DNA from: CAMDMI01 sp044359055
GTDB lineage: Bacteria > Bacteroidota > Bacteroidia > Cytophagales > Flexibacteraceae
Direction: 5' to 3'
Length of the DNA stretch: 6,019 bases
Assembly (NCBI GenBank): GCA_044359055.1
Contig: JBIKMV010000177.1
Coordinates: 1-6,019 of the forward strand
Shown here: positions 1 to 5,308 of the stretch, one piece after another
How positions within the stretch are numbered: position 1 is the first letter of the stretch
How the letters are laid out: every line of letters starts with the position of its first letter
Notes under the pieces: model-generated
Databases searched by the model: none
Seen by the model: only the letters and a program-made list of their open reading frames with translations
What the model was told of the DNA's origin: nothing
Position numbers and translations under genes: made by a program

Positions 1-72
1 TCCTGAGGTGAGCCATCCTGATAGATGCAACTTTGGCCGGGTTGCCAACTTTTCCATCCGGCTTCCAGATGC

Positions 73-109
73 ATTTTCCCGCACCACCTGCCCTGAAAAT
101 TGGGAAAAT
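73..109. repeat. Inverted repeat, 8-bp arms
   Basis: ATTTTCCC at 73-80 is the exact reverse complement of GGGAAAAT at 102-109, separated by a 21-base loop. There is no T-run after either arm, so it does not look like an intrinsic terminator. It lies in the geneless left region, close to other inverted repeats. Confidence 0.5.
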
Positions 110-137
110 CATGTTGAAGTGAAGTCATACAGGCTTT

Positions 138-149
138 CCTCTGCAGAGG
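138..149. repeat. Perfect 12-bp palindrome
   Basis: CCTCTGCAGAGG is a perfect palindrome. It sits between two longer-range complementary segments, CCTGCCC (87-93) and GGGCAGG (176-182). It could be a dimeric regulator site or the centre of a folded RNA; nothing in the sequence decides between these, and chance is possible. Confidence 0.45.
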
Positions 150-413
150 GGCGATCTATGGCATTTTATTTCACCGGGCAGGAGCTAAGTTGCGGAGTTT
201 CCCGCTTTCCTATAGTTCCGGCTTCGGCAGGCGGAAAAGCAGCTTTGAATCGCCTTCGCATTGATTTCAGGCCACAGTTTTCAGAATCTGCGGACCGGTT
301 AAACCACAGCAAATTACAAAGAAATGGGGCCGGTTTTGAAGTTAAGGAATGGTCTTATCGGGTAGAATTGAAGTAAAACTTTTTCAGGATGGTGGCCCGA
401 AAAGCCAAAAAAC

Positions 414-421
414 TATATTTG
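414..421 (+). promoter_or_regulatory. Probable -7 promoter element of pyrH
   Basis: TATATTTG matches the Bacteroidota -7 consensus TAnnTTTG exactly and lies 32 bases before the pyrH ATG, which would give a leader of roughly 25 nt. No TTTG-like -33 element is found 19-21 bases upstream, so the call rests on one half of the promoter plus its position. It would drive pyrH and frr together. Confidence 0.5.
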
Positions 422-453
422 CGCCGCCGCCGGCCATTCCATCACCAATAATC

Positions 454-1161
454 ATGAAATACAAAAGGATTTTACTCAAGCTAAGCGGAGAAGCTTTACT
501 GGGTAAAAAAGGATTCGGAATCGATCCCAATATGCTGAAGCTCTATGCATCAGAAATCAAAAAAGTTGCCGGACTTGGGGTTCAGATTTCCGTGGTGATT
601 GGTGGTGGAAATATTTTTAGAGGTCAGGATGCTGCCGAGGCCGGGATAGAAAAGGCAACAGGCGACTACATGGGCATGATGGCTACCCTCATCAATGCCA
701 TGGCCATTCAAGGTGCGCTGGAGAATGCGGGAATGTACACCCGCCTCATGTCGGCACTTAAAATAGACGAGGTTTGCGAACCCTTTATCAGACGAAGGGC
801 CATCCGGCACATGGAAAAAGGTAGGATTGTGATTTTTGGGGCAGGCATTGGCCGTCCATTTTTTACCACAGATTCTGCTGCCAGCCTCCGGGCCATAGAA
901 ATCGATGCCGATGTAGTGCTGAAAGGGACCCGCGTAGACGGCATCTACACCGCTGACCCGGAAAAAGATCCTTCTGCTACCCGTTTTAAAAACATCTCCT
1001 TCGACCAGGTGTATGAAATGGGACTCAATGTGATGGATATGACCGCCTTTACCCTTTGCAAAGAAAATGATCTGCCCATCATTGTTTTCGACATGAACAA
1101 GCCTGATAATCTGCTGAAGATTGTAGAGGGAGAAGAAATTGGAACCTTAGTAACCGTTTGA
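454..1161 (+). CDS. pyrH: UMP kinase (uridylate kinase) PyrH
   Basis: Cytoplasmic enzyme that phosphorylates UMP to UDP with ATP in pyrimidine nucleotide synthesis; the bacterial family is a hexamer of the amino-acid-kinase fold, unrelated to eukaryotic UMP/CMP kinases. The 235-residue product has the family's usual length. Visible motifs are KLSGEAL (9-15), the glycine-rich IGGGNIFRG (49-57), GDYMGMMATLIN (70-81), the nucleotide-binding PFFTTDSAA (135-143) and LKGTRVDGIYTADP (156-169). By alignment from memory, R56, D71, T139 and D140 correspond to E. coli R62, D77, T145 and D146. An odd point is GIGRP at 131-135, where many homologues have GTGNP. The ATG at 454 gives MKYKRILLKLSGEAL, the normal N-terminus; the frame is open further upstream but a start there would add 35 unrelated residues. 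frr follows 33 nt downstream, the standard bacterial pairing. UTP inhibition and GTP activation are known in some relatives; regulation here is not visible. Confidence 0.97.
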   Translation: MKYKRILLKLSGEALLGKKGFGIDPNMLKLYASEIKKVAGLGVQISVVIGGGNIFRGQDAAEAGIEKATGDYMGMMATLINAMAIQGALENAGMYTRLMSALKIDEVCEPFIRRRAIRHMEKGRIVIFGAGIGRPFFTTDSAASLRAIEIDADVVLKGTRVDGIYTADPEKDPSATRFKNISFDQVYEMGLNVMDMTAFTLCKENDLPIIVFDMNKPDNLLKIVEGEEIGTLVTV

Positions 1162-1194
1162 ATTTCAAACAATAACGCATAAAAATGTAAGTTC

Positions 1195-1755
1195 ATGGAA
1201 GAGATTACCATGTTTTTGGATGAAGCCGGGGATTTGATGGACAAAGCCCTTGAGCATACCCGGAAGGAGTTCAACAAAATCAGGGCCGGCAAGGCATCAC
1301 CCTCTATGCTCGATGGCCTTATGGTGGAATATTACGGAGTTCCAACCCCCCTTGCACAGGCTTCCACGGTCAATGTGGCCGATGCCAGAACCTTGCTCAT
1401 CCGTCCATTTGAGAAAAAGCTGATTCAGGAAATCGAAAGGGCCATCATCAATTCCGACCTCGGCCTGAATCCGCAGAGCGACGGTGAGGTCGTGCGCCTG
1501 ACCATCCCGCCCCTGACCGAAGAAAGACGCCGGGATCTGGTAAAGCAGGTAAAAAATGAAGGCGAATCGGGAAAGGTAAGCATACGCTCCATCCGGAAGG
1601 AAACCAATGAAGAACTGCGCAAACTCCTCAAAGAAGGCGCTTCGGAAGACGATGTGAAGAAAGCCGAGGAAAAAGTGCAGCAACTCACTGACAACCACAT
1701 CCAAAAGGTAGACCAGATGATAGTAGAAAAGGAAAAGGAAATAATGACCGTGTAA
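1195..1755 (+). CDS. frr: Ribosome recycling factor Frr (RRF)
   Basis: RRF works with EF-G in the cytoplasm to split the post-termination ribosome so that subunits can start again. The 186-residue product has the family's length of about 185. It shows IRAGKASPSML (29-39) in the first helix of the three-helix bundle, then the small beta domain with YYGVPTPLAQ (46-55) and VNVADARTLLIRPFEK (59-74), then IPPLTEERRRDLVKQVK (104-120) and KVSIRSIRKETNEEL (127-141), whose arginines 131 and 134 fall in the conserved basic region around E. coli R132. The last 40 residues are highly charged and helical, as expected. The start at 1195 gives full length; a second in-frame ATG at 1210 would clip five residues. 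No Shine-Dalgarno sequence is seen. A start-stop ATGTAA (1185-1190) lies just upstream. The gene is probably co-transcribed with pyrH and ends inside a stem-loop shared with the converging kdsB. Confidence 0.97.
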   Translation: MEEITMFLDEAGDLMDKALEHTRKEFNKIRAGKASPSMLDGLMVEYYGVPTPLAQASTVNVADARTLLIRPFEKKLIQEIERAIINSDLGLNPQSDGEVVRLTIPPLTEERRRDLVKQVKNEGESGKVSIRSIRKETNEELRKLLKEGASEDDVKKAEEKVQQLTDNHIQKVDQMIVEKEKEIMTV

Positions 1756-1787
1756 AAAGCGGCGCCCCGATACAGGCTGCTTTTACA
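1751..1787. terminator. Bidirectional stem-loop between frr and kdsB
   Basis: Bases 1751-1760 pair with 1779-1787: TGT, one bulged A, then AAAAGC on the left against GCTTTTACA on the right, giving nine pairs. The loop is GC-rich, and a GCC/GGC pairing inside it may extend the stem. A/T tracts within the stem supply a short U-run on either strand, best on the minus strand (five T). Both stop codons (frr TAA 1753-1755, kdsB TAA 1785-1783) are inside the structure. It is the only candidate terminator between these converging genes, which are 27 nt apart. Confidence 0.6.
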
Positions 1788-2523
1788 GCATCGAAGGGTT
1801 AATCCTTGTCAGATCTTCGGGTGTATCAATGCCCATGCTATCAAATGCAGTTTCGGAAACAAAAATCTGACATCCAGCCTGCAGCCATCGAAGCTGCTCA
1901 AGGCATTCTGCTTTTTCAAGTTGCCCTTCAGGCAGCTTTGTAATCGATTTGAGCACCTCAGTTTTGTAGGCATACATGCCGATGTGCCTGAAAAATTCTG
2001 TTTCTTCCGGCCATGTGCTTGCTTCTTTTCCCCTGACAAAAGGGATGGCCTGTCTGCTGAAATACAGGGCTTTACCCTTACTATCTTTTACCAGCTTCAC
2101 CACATTGGGGTCGAAAAGCAACGCTGCAGTCTCAATTTTTTTACATAGCGTTCCGATGTCTGCGGCGGTATCTTCCATCAGCCTGCAGATTTCTTCTATC
2201 TGGCCCGGCTTGATGAAGGGCTCGTCACCCTGCACATTGATTACCACATCTGCACTCAGTCCGGATTTTTCAAGCGCTTCAGCACATCGGTCGGTTCCGG
2301 TAAGGCATTCCGAAGAGGTCATCTGCACCAATCCTCCGAAATCTGCCACATGACGGGCAATGCGTTCATCATCGGTTGCCACGCATACGGCCTGCAATGC
2401 AGATATTTTGCTTACCTGTTCATAAACCCTTCTGAGCATGGACTTTCCGAAAATATCAGCAAGCGGTTTTCCCGGAAATCTTGTGCTTGCCCAGCGGGCC
2501 GGTATGACGGCGATGGTTTTCAT
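1783..2523 (-). CDS. kdsB: 3-deoxy-manno-octulosonate cytidylyltransferase KdsB
   Basis: Activates the lipopolysaccharide sugar Kdo: CTP + Kdo gives CMP-Kdo + PPi, the donor for the inner core in a Gram-negative envelope; cytoplasmic. The 246-residue product matches the family length. Motifs in order: the nucleotide-binding loop IPARWASTRFPGKPL (7-21), ATDDERI (49-55), TGTDRCAEAL (75-84), INVQGDEPF (95-103) with the metal-binding D100, YFSRQAIPF (154-162), HIGMYAYK (180-187), EKAECLEQLRWL (203-214) and GIDTPEDL (231-238) with the second metal ligand D233 (E. coli D235). No key residue is missing. The ATG overlaps the stop of the upstream dehydrogenase (ATGA, 2523-2520), so the two are one operon and probably translationally coupled. 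No other Kdo or LPS gene is in the window. Confidence 0.97.
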   Translation of the reverse strand: MKTIAVIPARWASTRFPGKPLADIFGKSMLRRVYEQVSKISALQAVCVATDDERIARHVADFGGLVQMTSSECLTGTDRCAEALEKSGLSADVVINVQGDEPFIKPGQIEEICRLMEDTAADIGTLCKKIETAALLFDPNVVKLVKDSKGKALYFSRQAIPFVRGKEASTWPEETEFFRHIGMYAYKTEVLKSITKLPEGQLEKAECLEQLRWLQAGCQIFVSETAFDSMGIDTPEDLTRINPSML

Positions 2524-3278
2524 ACCGCTTGTCTGTTGAAAATGGTGGTGCTCGCCTGGGCCAGGGGCATTATGAGTACCTCTGCCAGATTTACATGTTC
2601 AGGTGCTTCCATCATGTACACAATTACCTCGGCTACATCTTTACCGCTCAATGGTTTAAGCCCCTCATATACTTTTTTTGCACGGTCTTCGTCTCCTTTG
2701 AAGCGAACCAGGGAAAACTCAGTTTCTACCATTCCGGGTTTAATTTCACTGACCTTTATCCCTGAAGCATTCAGGTCCATTCGCAGGCCCTGAGTGAAGG
2801 CCGAAACTGCTGCTTTGCTTGCACAGTACATAGCCCCTTTCGGATAAATCTGATCGGCTGCCACGCTGCCCATGTTGATGATATGCCCTTTTTTTCTTGC
2901 CAGCATGCTGGGCAGGAAATAGCCTGTTAACCACACCAGGCCCCGGATGTTGATGTCTATCATCGCCTCCCAGTCTTCCTGTTTGCCTTCCTGAAAAAGA
3001 TCAAGACCATGGGCATTGCCTGCATTGTTGAACAGAATATCAATGTTTTGCCACTCCTCGGGAATGTTTTTCAGGGCTGCTTCGGCCGACACAGTATCTG
3101 CCACATCGAAGCAAAGGGGCAGAAAAAGATCCGGGCCGTATTGCTTTGCCAGAGTGTCCAGTCTGTCCTTTCTCCGCCCTGTTCCGATTACGCGATGGCC
3201 CTTATCCAAAAGCAAAAGAGCGGTTTCCATGCCCATGCCCGAGGTGACACCGCTGATGAAAATGGTTTTTACTTCCAT
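2520..3278 (-). CDS. SDR-family oxidoreductase, YdfG-like
   Basis: Classical short-chain dehydrogenase/reductase of 252 residues, cytoplasmic. The cofactor loop is SGVTSGMG (9-16). An RR pair at 35-36 in GTGRRKDRL suggests NADP(H), as in YdfG. D58 and NNAG (84-87) follow, and the catalytic set is N110, S138, Y151 and K155 (YCASK). The later part, KPGMVETEFSLVRFKGD (180-196) and the end IMPLAQASTTIFNRQ, closely follows E. coli YdfG, which oxidises L-allo-threonine and serine and reduces malonic semialdehyde. Substrate here is inferred from that similarity only. The start at 3278 gives MEVKTIFISG, directly before the Rossmann strand; an in-frame ATG at 3323 would add 15 residues that do not belong to the fold. 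It is the first gene of a unit with kdsB (4-base overlap) and is divergent from phoH. No strong promoter is seen; a weak match lies at 3290-3324 on the minus strand. Confidence 0.92.
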   Translation of the reverse strand: MEVKTIFISGVTSGMGMETALLLLDKGHRVIGTGRRKDRLDTLAKQYGPDLFLPLCFDVADTVSAEAALKNIPEEWQNIDILFNNAGNAHGLDLFQEGKQEDWEAMIDINIRGLVWLTGYFLPSMLARKKGHIINMGSVAADQIYPKGAMYCASKAAVSAFTQGLRMDLNASGIKVSEIKPGMVETEFSLVRFKGDEDRAKKVYEGLKPLSGKDVAEVIVYMMEAPEHVNLAEVLIMPLAQASTTIFNRQAV

Positions 3279-3390
3279 GATTGAAAGGCCAAAAATGAAG
3301 AAATTATCCCGCTTCCTTATCAATCTTGATTCAGGCTTCTTAACTTTACCTCCTCAAAACTTGATTTTAACCGATAACCATTTTTCTTAT

Positions 3391-4353
3391 TTGGTAGAAA
3401 AAGTAATTACCCTCGACAATGTATCACTCGTTGATTTTCTGGGGGTTGAAAACAAAAATCTGAAAGAGATTTCACAGGCATTCCCCGAAAGTAAAATTAT
3501 TAGCCGGGGGAATGAAATCCGCATCCGCGGCACCGGGGCTGAAATTATCCGGATATCCGAAATCCTGACGGGATTGCTGAACCATTACAACAGCTTTGGC
3601 AGGATCTCAGAAGAAAACATCAAATCGCTGATCCAGCACGACCGCATTGCAGCCGAAGCCGAAGGTCAGGACGATGTGATTATCTATTCCGCCAAAGGCT
3701 TTCCGGTAAAGGCCCGCACCGTAAATCAGAAAAAGCTGGTGGAAGCATCTTCCCGACATGATCTTGTTTTTGCAACCGGACCGGCCGGAACCGGCAAAAC
3801 CTACACCGCCGTAGCAATTGCTGTGAGGGCCCTGAAAAACAAGGAGGTAAAGAAAATCATCATTACCCGCCCTGCTGTAGAGGCAGGAGAAAATCTGGGT
3901 TTTTTGCCCGGCGACCTGAAAGAAAAAATAGACCCCTACCTCAGACCCATTTACGATGCCCTCGATGACATGGTGACAGCAGAAAAAATGAAGTTTTATC
4001 AGGAAAACCGCATCATCGAAATCGCCCCTTTGGCGTACATGAGGGGTCGCACCCTTAACAATGCTTTTATTCTTCTGGATGAGGCTCAGAATACCACGCC
4101 GAGCCAGATAAAGATGTTCCTCACCCGAATGGGGCCCAATTCTAAAGTTATAGTTACCGGTGATATGACCCAGGTGGACCTGCCGCGGAATCAGTCTTCC
4201 GGTTTGACTGATGCCTATAACATCCTCAAGGAAATCAAAGGCATCTGTTTCATCCATCTCGACTCTACCGATGTGGTGCGCCACCGCCTGGTGAAAGATA
4301 TTATCCGGGCCTATGAAAAGGAAAGTGAAAACCGCAAACCCCTGCAAAACTGA
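3391..4353 (+). CDS. PhoH-family ATPase (YbeZ-like)
   Basis: Cytoplasmic P-loop protein of the PhoH/YbeZ family, with a helicase-like ATPase core; the family is linked to RNA metabolism and ribosome maturation, and in E. coli YbeZ is partnered with the RNase YbeY. From a TTG start at 3391 the product has 320 residues. It has an N-terminal KH-like region with FPESKIISRGNEIRIRG (31-47), Walker A GPAGTGKT (130-137), ITRPAVEAGENLGFLPGD (158-175), AYMRGRTLNNAF (215-226), Walker B ILLDEAQN (227-234), VTGDMTQVDLP (255-265) and RHRLV (297-301). Start choice is uncertain. ATG 3295 (352 residues), ATG 3277 and TTG 3361 are also in frame. I prefer 3391 because VEKVITLDNVSLVDF is how relatives begin, and ATG 3295 would leave only 16 nt between divergent genes, too little for two promoters. 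A thioesterase gene follows after 3 nt. The symbol phoH is often used for this family. Confidence 0.93.
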   Translation: MVEKVITLDNVSLVDFLGVENKNLKEISQAFPESKIISRGNEIRIRGTGAEIIRISEILTGLLNHYNSFGRISEENIKSLIQHDRIAAEAEGQDDVIIYSAKGFPVKARTVNQKKLVEASSRHDLVFATGPAGTGKTYTAVAIAVRALKNKEVKKIIITRPAVEAGENLGFLPGDLKEKIDPYLRPIYDALDDMVTAEKMKFYQENRIIEIAPLAYMRGRTLNNAFILLDEAQNTTPSQIKMFLTRMGPNSKVIVTGDMTQVDLPRNQSSGLTDAYNILKEIKGICFIHLDSTDVVRHRLVKDIIRAYEKESENRKPLQN

Positions 4354-4356
4354 GCT

Positions 4357-4761
4357 ATGTTTTCTTTTTCGGTTCCGGTCAGGGTGCGGTATGCGGATAC
4401 AGATCAGATGGGATTTGTGTATTATGGACATTATGCCCGCTATTTTGAAATCGGTAGGGTAGAAGCACTCCGAAGCCTCGGAATTTCTTACAAAGAACTG
4501 GAAAGTCAGGGTGTTATGATGCCGGTTCTGGAAAATTATTCCAAGTTTCTGAAGCCGGCCCATTATGATGACCTGCTCAGCATACAGGTTATGATCAAAG
4601 AAAAGCCCGGCACCCGCATCCGGTTTGATTACGAAATAACCAATCAGGATGGTCTATTGATCCATACCGGATATACCGTTCTGGTATTTGTATCAGCCGA
4701 AACCCGGAAAGTAGTTCCCTTTCCGGAAGTGGTAAAAACAGCTCTGGAAAGTTTTTTTTGA
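4357..4761 (+). CDS. Acyl-CoA thioesterase, 4HBT/YbgC family
   Basis: Small hotdog-fold thioesterase of 134 residues that hydrolyses an acyl-CoA thioester; soluble, probably a tetramer as in the family. The signature is YADTDQMGFVYYGHYARYF (12-30), with the catalytic-type aspartate D16 in the YxDTDxxGxVYxxxY pattern, followed by FEIGRVEALRSLGISY. The rest, including MPVLENYSKFLKPAHYDD and TGYTVLVFV, fits the hotdog sheet. The length is typical. The substrate cannot be told from sequence: YbgC acts on short-chain or malonyl/hydroxybenzoyl-type CoA esters, and other members on DHNA-CoA in menaquinone synthesis. The gene starts 3 nt after the phoH stop, so it is in the same operon. Its last codons and stop sit in a run of eight T (4752-4759), and no terminator follows before the tRNA promoter. 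Confidence 0.93.
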   Translation: MFSFSVPVRVRYADTDQMGFVYYGHYARYFEIGRVEALRSLGISYKELESQGVMMPVLENYSKFLKPAHYDDLLSIQVMIKEKPGTRIRFDYEITNQDGLLIHTGYTVLVFVSAETRKVVPFPEVVKTALESFF

Positions 4762-4777
4762 AAATTTCTGCTCCTTA

Positions 4778-4809
4778 TTTGGCAAAAAAAAACAGAAAGG
4801 CTACTTTTG
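4778..4809 (+). promoter_or_regulatory. Bacteroidota-type promoter for tRNA-Ser and rpsT
   Basis: TTTG at 4778-4781 and TACTTTTG at 4802-4809 match the -33 (TTTG) and -7 (TAnnTTTG) elements of the primary sigma factor of this phylum, with a 20-base spacer inside the normal 19-21 range. The start of transcription would fall near 4815, a few bases before the mature tRNA 5' end at 4820. This is the clearest promoter in the window. Confidence 0.85.
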
Positions 4810-4819
4810 CGCCCCCAAT

Positions 4820-4904
4820 AGAGAGATGGCAGAGTGGTCGATTGCGGCGGTCTTGAAAACCGTTGACCTTAACCGGTCCGGGGGTTCGAATCCCTCTCTC
4901 TCTG
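4820..4904 (+). tRNA. tRNA-Ser (anticodon UGA)
   Basis: An 85-nt serine tRNA. The acceptor stem is AGAGAGA (4820-4826) with TCTCTCT (4897-4903), and the discriminator is G4904. The D stem pairs GCA with TGC. The anticodon stem GCGGT/ACCGT encloses the loop CTTGAAA, with anticodon TGA at 4854-4856, reading UCA and other UCN codons. A long variable arm (GACC/GGTC, 4865-4878) is the class II feature expected of serine tRNA. The T arm has TTCGAAT at 4885-4891. CCA is not encoded (CAA follows the discriminator), so the 3' end must be added by the CCA enzyme. A promoter lies directly upstream and rpsT begins 32 nt downstream, probably on the same transcript. Confidence 0.97.
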
Positions 4905-4936
4905 CAAGTAAATTTTAATTAAAGGAATTATCATAC

Positions 4937-5194
4937 ATGGCAAATCATAAGTCAGCTCTCAAAAAAATCCGGGCCGATAAGGTTAAAAGATTGCGGAACA
5001 AATACCAGCTAACCACTGCCCGTACTTTTGAGAAAAAACTCAGAAAAGTGAGTTCAAAGTCTGAAGGTATGGACCTGCTTAAAAAATGCTTTTCATTGTT
5101 TGATAAGCTGGCCAAGCGCGGTATCATCCACCGGAACAAAGCTGCAGGGCACAAATCCAGATTGTCGAAGTTCGTCAATCACCTGGCCGCTTAA
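4937..5194 (+). CDS. rpsT: 30S ribosomal protein S20 (RpsT)
   Basis: Small basic protein of the 30S subunit that binds 16S rRNA early in assembly. The 85-residue product has the normal family length and begins with the typical MANHKSALKKIR. The middle is a Lys/Arg-rich helical bundle, and the end carries the conserved GIIHRNKAAGHKSRLSKFV (62-80). An AAAGGA stretch lies about 11 bases before the ATG and might act as a weak Shine-Dalgarno site, although most genes of this phylum do without one. There is no clear promoter in the 32 bases after the tRNA, so rpsT is most simply expressed from the tRNA promoter at 4778-4809 and released by tRNA 3' processing. A strong terminator follows at 5220. 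Confidence 0.97.
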   Translation: MANHKSALKKIRADKVKRLRNKYQLTTARTFEKKLRKVSSKSEGMDLLKKCFSLFDKLAKRGIIHRNKAAGHKSRLSKFVNHLAA

Positions 5195-5219
5195 TTCAAA
5201 TTCTTTGCGATATCAGCGA

Positions 5220-5248
5220 CCACACTGCAAAGCGGTGTGGTTTTTTTT
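5220..5248 (+). terminator. Intrinsic terminator of rpsT
   Basis: Bases 5220-5228 pair with 5232-5240 in a nine-pair stem (CCACAC against GTGTGG, then one T-G wobble and two G-C pairs) around an AAA loop, followed directly by eight T (5241-5248). This is a textbook Rho-independent terminator on the plus strand. Read from the minus strand, the hairpin has no following T-run, so it is unlikely to stop aroA transcription efficiently. Confidence 0.92.
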
Positions 5249-5308
5249 ATGCTATTGCACCGGCGGGTTTTACCTGGAGCAGTAGTGAATTAGAAATCAG
5301 GCTGGCAT

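Larger units (their letters stand above)
1..413. other. Geneless region rich in inverted repeats
   Basis: I see no supportable gene here. One plus-strand frame (8-376) stays open for 122 codons, but its product is rich in Arg, Ser and Cys, matches no family I know and has no promoter or start context. On the minus strand, all three frames are open from about position 108 to the left edge, so openness does not point to one gene. The stretch holds several short inverted repeats: 73-80 with 102-109, a perfect 12-base palindrome at 138-149, 87-93 with 176-182, and 192-195 with 202-205. It could be a spacer, a dispersed intergenic repeat, a non-coding RNA, or the upstream region of a minus-strand gene just off the left edge. 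No tRNA, rRNA, tmRNA, RNase P RNA or riboswitch consensus was recognised. Confidence 0.5.

Noticed and set aside
1..240. Riboswitch or RNase P-like RNA on the minus strand
   Set aside because: Short pieces such as GAGGAAAG or GGTGAAAT recall parts of RNase P or cobalamin elements, but they occur in the wrong order and without the other conserved blocks.
8..376. 122-codon plus-strand open frame at the left end
   Set aside because: Composition is unlike the other proteins, no family or motif is recognised, and there is no promoter or start context. The region is also open in minus-strand frames, so openness carries little weight.
349..453. Upstream extension of pyrH to ATG 349
   Set aside because: It would add 35 residues absent from UMP kinases, and the -7-like element at 414-421 lies inside it. 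ATG 454 gives the normal N-terminus and length.
1976..2353. Plus-strand open frames opposite kdsB
   Set aside because: Antisense to an intact kdsB with all its motifs; the products are Ser/Cys-rich with no recognisable domain.
3290..3324. Minus-strand promoter for the dehydrogenase-kdsB unit (CATTTTTG with ATTG upstream)
   Set aside because: Each element has one mismatch and the spacer is 23 nt, longer than the usual 19-21; too weak to list as a feature.
3607..4563. 318-codon minus-strand open frame opposite phoH and the thioesterase
   Set aside because: It is a shadow: the plus strand carries clear Walker A/B motifs and the thioesterase signature over the same bases, while the minus product (many His, Phe, Cys) resembles nothing.
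5249..5308. Separate terminator for aroA
   Set aside because: No convincing hairpin plus T-run is visible on the minus strand in this gap.
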